A DNA stretch of 64,000 bases, taken from the NCBI GenBank assembly GCA_002319795.1, contig DCFU01000044.1:62001-126000 (forward strand), given 5' to 3'. The notes under the pieces are model-generated. The model ran no database searches and was not told the DNA's origin. It saw nothing but the letters and a program-made list of their open reading frames with translations. Below, piece after piece: positions 59,944-64,000 of this stretch (position 1 is its first letter; each line of letters begins with the position of its first letter). Origin of the DNA: Megamonas sp. UBA1796 (GTDB lineage Bacteria; Bacillota; Negativicutes; Selenomonadales; Selenomonadaceae). A program made the translations under genes and the position numbers.

Positions 59944-61650
59944 TTAGAGCTTTGTCAACAGCGCTATTACTTTCTCAAGATAAACATCCTTGGTATAGTT
60001 CAAAGTCTCGCCTGTACGCCGTACCCTGACCTCTATCTGATTATCCTCAACAGACTTTGGCCCGACCGTAATACGCAAAGGATAGCCTATAAGATCCGCA
60101 TCCTTAAACTTAACTCCTGCACGTTCCTTGCGATCATCAAGCATAACATCAATTCCCGCTTGCTTAAGACTGGTATAAATTTCCTCAGCCAGACTCAACT
60201 GCTCTGCAACTTTCGCGTTCACCGGTACGACGATAACCTCGTACGGTGCAATGGCTCGCGGCCAGATAATACCATGCTCATCGTTGTTCTGCTCAATCGA
60301 TGCGGCCATCGTGCGGCTCACGCCAATGCCATAGCAACCCATGACGAGTGGCTTTTCCCGGCCATTCTCATCCAGAAAAGTAGCATGCAAGGCCTCGCTG
60401 TATTTCGTGCCCAGGGTAAATACCTGTCCTGCTTCAATACCACGCGTCATCTTTACCCGCTGACCGCAGTGCGGACAAGGATCTCCCTCTTGGATAAGAC
60501 GTATATCCGTAACGATTGCATCCTGAAAATCACGTTTCGGATTCACGTTCCTATAGTGCACATCCTGTTCATTCGCCCCCGCAACAGCATTGTACATTTC
60601 CATAACCGTGGCATCCACGACGACAGTTGTTCCTTTTTTCAAACCGATAGGGCTCATGAAGCCAGGTATACCTCCGACAGCAAGAATTGCCTGCTCATCT
60701 GCCATACGAAGCTCGATAGAACCTGCAGCATTCTGCAACTTCACCTCATTGACATCGTGGTCTCCACGCACGAATGCAAGCACCACTTCACCCTTTTCAT
60801 TCTGGAAGGCCACTGCTTTGATCGTTTTTTCCACCGAAATCTTAAGGTACTCTGCTACCTTTTCAATTGTCCTGCAATCCGGCGTCGCCGTTTTCTCGAG
60901 TGGCAGCATTTCCTCTGCTGGTGCCTTTATCACCCTGAGCTCGGCCTTTTCATTGCTGGCAGCATAATCACAGGAACTGCAATACGCTATCTCAGACTCG
61001 CCAGCATCCGCAAGCACGGTAAATTCATGGGAATGCCCGCCACCAATAGCGCCGTTATCAGCTTCCACGGGACGAAACTGCAATCCGCAGCGCGTGAAGA
61101 TATTCGTATAAGCATCATACATTTTCTTATAAGAAATATTCATGCCTTCTTCATCCTTATCAAAGGAATAAAGATCCTTCATAATGAATTCACGCCCACG
61201 CATAAGGCCGAAACGTGGTCGTATCTCATCGCGGTATTTATTCTGTATCTGATAAAGCATAAGTGGCAGCTGCTTATAAGAACGTACCTCATCACGTACC
61301 AAAGAGGTAATCATCTCTTCATGTGTCGGCCCAAGGCAGAACTCACGTCCGTGCCGGTCATGCAGGCGAAACATTTCCTCACCATAAACCTCCCAGCGGC
61401 CGGATTCTTTCCAAAGCTCCGAAGGCTGCATGATTGGCATAGACAGTTCCTGCCCTCCAGCCGCATCTGTTTCTTCCCGTACAATCTCCTCTATCTTACG
61501 GAGCACCCGCCAGGCAAGCGGCAGATAGGTATATACACCACCAGCAGCTTTCCTTATCATTCCCGCACGCAGCATAAGCTGATGACTTATAACCTCTGCC
61601 TCGGCAGGTGTTTCTCTGAGTGTTGGTGCATAAAGCTGTGTAGTACGCAA
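59944..61650 (-). CDS. proS: Prolyl-tRNA synthetase (bacterial type with insertion domain)
   Basis: The 568-residue class II synthetase has motif 2 region RDEIRPRFGLMRGREFIMKD, the insertion (editing) domain from about residue 235 to 380 with FVRGDHDVNEVKL, motif 3 GCYGIGVSRTMAA, and the anticodon domain. TTG 61650 is the start, with GGGAGG eight bases upstream. It abuts the ispG stop. Confidence 0.96.
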   Translation of the reverse strand: MRTTQLYAPTLRETPAEAEVISHQLMLRAGMIRKAAGGVYTYLPLAWRVLRKIEEIVREETDAAGGQELSMPIMQPSELWKESGRWEVYGEEMFRLHDRHGREFCLGPTHEEMITSLVRDEVRSYKQLPLMLYQIQNKYRDEIRPRFGLMRGREFIMKDLYSFDKDEEGMNISYKKMYDAYTNIFTRCGLQFRPVEADNGAIGGGHSHEFTVLADAGESEIAYCSSCDYAASNEKAELRVIKAPAEEMLPLEKTATPDCRTIEKVAEYLKISVEKTIKAVAFQNEKGEVVLAFVRGDHDVNEVKLQNAAGSIELRMADEQAILAVGGIPGFMSPIGLKKGTTVVVDATVMEMYNAVAGANEQDVHYRNVNPKRDFQDAIVTDIRLIQEGDPCPHCGQRVKMTRGIEAGQVFTLGTKYSEALHATFLDENGREKPLVMGCYGIGVSRTMAASIEQNNDEHGIIWPRAIAPYEVIVVPVNAKVAEQLSLAEEIYTSLKQAGIDVMLDDRKERAGVKFKDADLIGYPLRITVGPKSVEDNQIEVRVRRTGETLNYTKDVYLEKVIALLTKL

Positions 61651-62718
61651 TTACGTTTCCTCCCTTAGTATAGCATCTATTTCTTTGAATAATTCTTCTA
61701 CTAATAAATTTTCTGGTACCTTTCGGACAATCTCACCTCGGCGGAATAGCAGCCCTTCGCCCTTGCCGCCAGCAATCCCGACATCGGCATCACGAGCTTC
61801 TCCCGGGCCATTTACCACACAGCCCATGACAGCTACCTGTATCGGCTTTGTCATACCATCCAGCTTGTTCTCCACCTGCGCCGCAATAGACGGTAAATCA
61901 ATATTGCAGCGGCCGCAGGTCGGACAAGATATGAGCGTCGGCCCGTATTCCCTGAGACCTAAGGACTTCAGTATCTCATTGGCTACACGCACCTCGACGA
62001 CAGGATCTCCTGTAAGGGAAATTCGAAAGGTATCACCAATACCTTCAGCCAAAAGCGCGCCAATTCCTACGGCGGATTTGATCATGCCTGTACGTGCTGT
62101 GCCGGCCTCCGTAATACCAAGATGCAAAGGATAGTCAACCGTTTCCGACATAAGGCGGTAAGCGGCTATCGTTAAAGGCACATCATGTGCCTTAAGTGAA
62201 ATCTTTAAATCATAAAAATCCTCAGCCTCCAAAATACGGACATGCTGCAGAGCAGACTCTACCAGGGCCTCTGCCGTAACTTTACCATATTTTGTAAGGA
62301 GCATCTTATCAAGCGAACCTGCATTCACACCGATACGTATCGGAATATGATTTTTTTTTGCTTCCCTCACCACCGCACGCACATTTTCCCGGCCACCGAT
62401 ATTTCCCGGATTCAGGCGCAGCGCTGCAATGCCCTGTTTGATTGCCTCCAGGGCAAGCCGATAGTCAAAGTGGATATCGGCCACAAGCGGGATATCCACC
62501 GCCCGGATTATATTCCCGAGATTGGCGGCCGACTCCATATCCGGTACAGCCAGCCGCACAATATCGCAGCCTGCCTTGGCAAGCGCATGAATCTGCGCAA
62601 CCGTTGCCCCTGTATCCGTAGTCTTCGTATTCGTCATAGACTGCACAGAAATAGGCGCCCCACCGCCGATAGCCACCGGACCTATATGGATCTGGCGCGT
62701 TAGCCTGCGTTCACTCAT
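61651..62718 (-). CDS. ispG: 4-hydroxy-3-methylbut-2-enyl diphosphate synthase
   Basis: The 355-residue 4Fe-4S enzyme of the MEP isoprenoid pathway has QSMTNTKTTD, RLNPGNIG, GVNAGSLD and LGITEAG. The cluster cysteines lie in SCPTCGRC and GCVVNGPGEA. ATG 62718 is chosen over an earlier in-frame start because it begins the usual region. It lies in one operon with rseP and dxr. Confidence 0.95.
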   Translation of the reverse strand: MSERRLTRQIHIGPVAIGGGAPISVQSMTNTKTTDTGATVAQIHALAKAGCDIVRLAVPDMESAANLGNIIRAVDIPLVADIHFDYRLALEAIKQGIAALRLNPGNIGGRENVRAVVREAKKNHIPIRIGVNAGSLDKMLLTKYGKVTAEALVESALQHVRILEAEDFYDLKISLKAHDVPLTIAAYRLMSETVDYPLHLGITEAGTARTGMIKSAVGIGALLAEGIGDTFRISLTGDPVVEVRVANEILKSLGLREYGPTLISCPTCGRCNIDLPSIAAQVENKLDGMTKPIQVAVMGCVVNGPGEARDADVGIAGGKGEGLLFRRGEIVRKVPENLLVEELFKEIDAILREET

Positions 62719-62745
62719 AGTATCACCCGTCCTGTCCATATTCTT

Positions 62746-63783
62746 TTAATTACCTAAAAAAACCCGCACAATATCATTTTTCGTAGCAAAAAGCATCAAG
62801 GCCAGTAGCAGTGCAAACCCTACAGACTGCGCATAACGCAGTGCCTTGGCAGAAAGAGGCTTTCCTCGTATGGCCTCAACAACCAGTGTCATGAAATGGC
62901 CGCCATCCAGTGCCGGTATCGGAAAAAGATTAATGATCCCAAGGTTCAGGCTTAAAAGTGCCGCAAAATTCAAAAGCGGCACAAAACCAATCTGTGCCAC
63001 CTCGCCGGCCATTTGGGCTACGCCTAAAGGTCCTGCGAGTTCCGCAGCAGACTCTCCCGTAAATATCTGGACAAGTCCATCCATCATACGATAAAGGATA
63101 TATCCCGTCTTCTGTACTGCCAGCGAAGCAGATTCTGCAAGCCCGGGCTGCATTGTATCCACTGAGCTCATAACCCCAACCATGGCACGCTTGGAACTGC
63201 TGTCATAAACTGGAATGAGAGTAGTAGCCATGTCCACATCTCCACGTTTGAACTCAATCTTGAATACCTTGCCATCACCGTCCCGTATCGTATCCACAAA
63301 AGCTACCCAGGAATCAATATCCTGCCCATCTATACGTACGATGCGGTCACCAGCCCTGAGTCCTGCCTCTGCTGCCGGCTTGTGCTCAATTACAGTCCCC
63401 AGCACCGGTTCCATAGATGGCGTGCTTACCCCTGCAAAGAAAAAAATACCAAAAAACAGCAACAGCGGCAAAAGAAAATTCATGAATGAGCCTGCCAGAA
63501 TCACCACCATGCGTGCCCTCACAGATTTCGCTGAATAGCCCCGCTCACCGGCATTATTATCCTCCGGATCCATCCCAGCAATATTATTGAAACCACCTAA
63601 AGGTATACTGCGAACCGAGTATACTGTCTCACCATATTTATAACTCAAAATTTTTGGTCCAAAACCAATAGCGAACTCATCCACGCGCATATCCGTAAGC
63701 TTAGCCGTTATAAAATGTCCAAGCTCATGAACAAGGACCAACAAACCAAATACAAAAATTGCTGCTATAATTGTAAGAATCAT
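62746..63783 (-). CDS. rseP: Site-2 protease RseP family (M50)
   Basis: The 345-residue intramembrane zinc protease has the HELGH motif at 19-23, the membrane-near IPLGGFNNIAGM, one PDZ domain (about 125-185, GLRAGDRIVRIDG) and the second metal motif NLFPIPALDGG. It cuts membrane-bound anti-sigma factors or signal-peptide remnants. It lies between dxr and ispG, the common order. Confidence 0.95.
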   Translation of the reverse strand: MILTIIAAIFVFGLLVLVHELGHFITAKLTDMRVDEFAIGFGPKILSYKYGETVYSVRSIPLGGFNNIAGMDPEDNNAGERGYSAKSVRARMVVILAGSFMNFLLPLLLFFGIFFFAGVSTPSMEPVLGTVIEHKPAAEAGLRAGDRIVRIDGQDIDSWVAFVDTIRDGDGKVFKIEFKRGDVDMATTLIPVYDSSSKRAMVGVMSSVDTMQPGLAESASLAVQKTGYILYRMMDGLVQIFTGESAAELAGPLGVAQMAGEVAQIGFVPLLNFAALLSLNLGIINLFPIPALDGGHFMTLVVEAIRGKPLSAKALRYAQSVGFALLLALMLFATKNDIVRVFLGN

Positions 63784-63798
63784 TCTATCACCTTCATC

Positions 63799-64000
63799 CT
63801 ATCTCCTCAAAAGCTTCCGTGCATAATCACGCGCCCATGCATCCTCGGCAAAGAAAAGCTCCAGTGTTGGTTTATTCTGGCTTTGCCTTGCCTCCATGGT
63901 ACGCTCAATGATATCGTAAATATCAAGAAAACCTATTCCACCTGCCAGGAAAGCCTCTACTGCAACCTCATTTGCCGCATTCATCACGCAGGGCATCGTC
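63799..64000 (-). CDS. dxr: 1-deoxy-D-xylulose 5-phosphate reductoisomerase, C-terminal part
   Basis: Only the last 66 or so residues are in the window; the gene continues past the right edge. VMNAANEVAVEAFLAGGIGF and LDIYDIIERTM are typical of the DXR C-terminal domain. It is the first gene of dxr-rseP-ispG-proS, 15 bp before rseP. Confidence 0.92.
   Translation of the reverse strand, partial: TMPCVMNAANEVAVEAFLAGGIGFLDIYDIIERTMEARQSQNKPTLELFFAEDAWARDYARKLLRR

Noticed and set aside
60160..61668. 502-codon plus-strand open frame
   Set aside because: It is antisense to proS, with no ribosome site and no recognisable domain.

Overview
The window looks like a chromosomal segment of an anaerobic Negativicutes bacterium, probably in the Selenomonas/Anaerovibrio/Mitsuokella neighbourhood. 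The evidence is desulfoferrodoxin, a meso-DAP type MurE (DNPR motif), Firmicutes-style division genes (sbp, DUF881, FtsZ ending in IPVWMRK), a CIRCE element, many TTG starts and moderate GC. No rRNA, tRNA, CRISPR array or insertion sequence was seen. The genus is an inference from protein style only.

Layout. 1-4266 (minus): desulfoferrodoxin (cut by the window edge), dapA and an M16C metalloprotease. 4443-13240: a roughly 9 kb accessory island. It holds a LytTR response regulator, a sigma-70-like factor and a decayed second copy of it, a stand-alone lysozyme-like protein, a frameshifted PPC-domain protein, three paralogous leaderless proteins (two are recent duplicates with a swapped central segment) and a 51-residue holin-like membrane protein. 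Arrays of 15-bp boxes with a 21-bp period precede the LytTR gene and both duplicate paralogues, which ties the island together. It is the best candidate here for an undescribed system, perhaps holin/muramidase-assisted export of leaderless proteins.

13341-25044: a short-chain dehydrogenase, the purine operon purE-C-F-M-N-H(short)-D (transcribed on minus from a good sigma-A promoter at about 20560), a tartrate/D-malate dehydrogenase-like enzyme, a half-size DapF-like protein, an AraC regulator and a Zn/Cd P-type ATPase with an ArsR-like operator.

25279-32925: two 5-oxoprolinase clusters. The first, pxpA-NRAMP-like-DUF1445-pxpB-pxpC, has the gene order of Bacillus subtilis ycsF-ycsG-ycsI-kipI-kipA. 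The second is lysR-pxpB2-pxpC2. 33011-41377: htpG under CIRCE control, a secreted protein of unknown function in an operon with rimO-cinA-DEAD helicase, and an ABC solute-binding protein.

41555-55525: the division and cell wall cluster mraZ-rsmH-ftsL // murE-murF-mraY-murD-murG-murC/ddl(fusion)-ftsQ // DUF881-sbp-ftsZ. It lacks ftsI, ftsW, murB and ftsA and is interrupted by terminators. 55776-64000: a polysaccharide deacetylase, an Lgt-like membrane protein lacking key catalytic residues, a DUF1858 protein, an OmpR-type two-component pair, and the proS-ispG-rseP-dxr operon, cut at the right edge.
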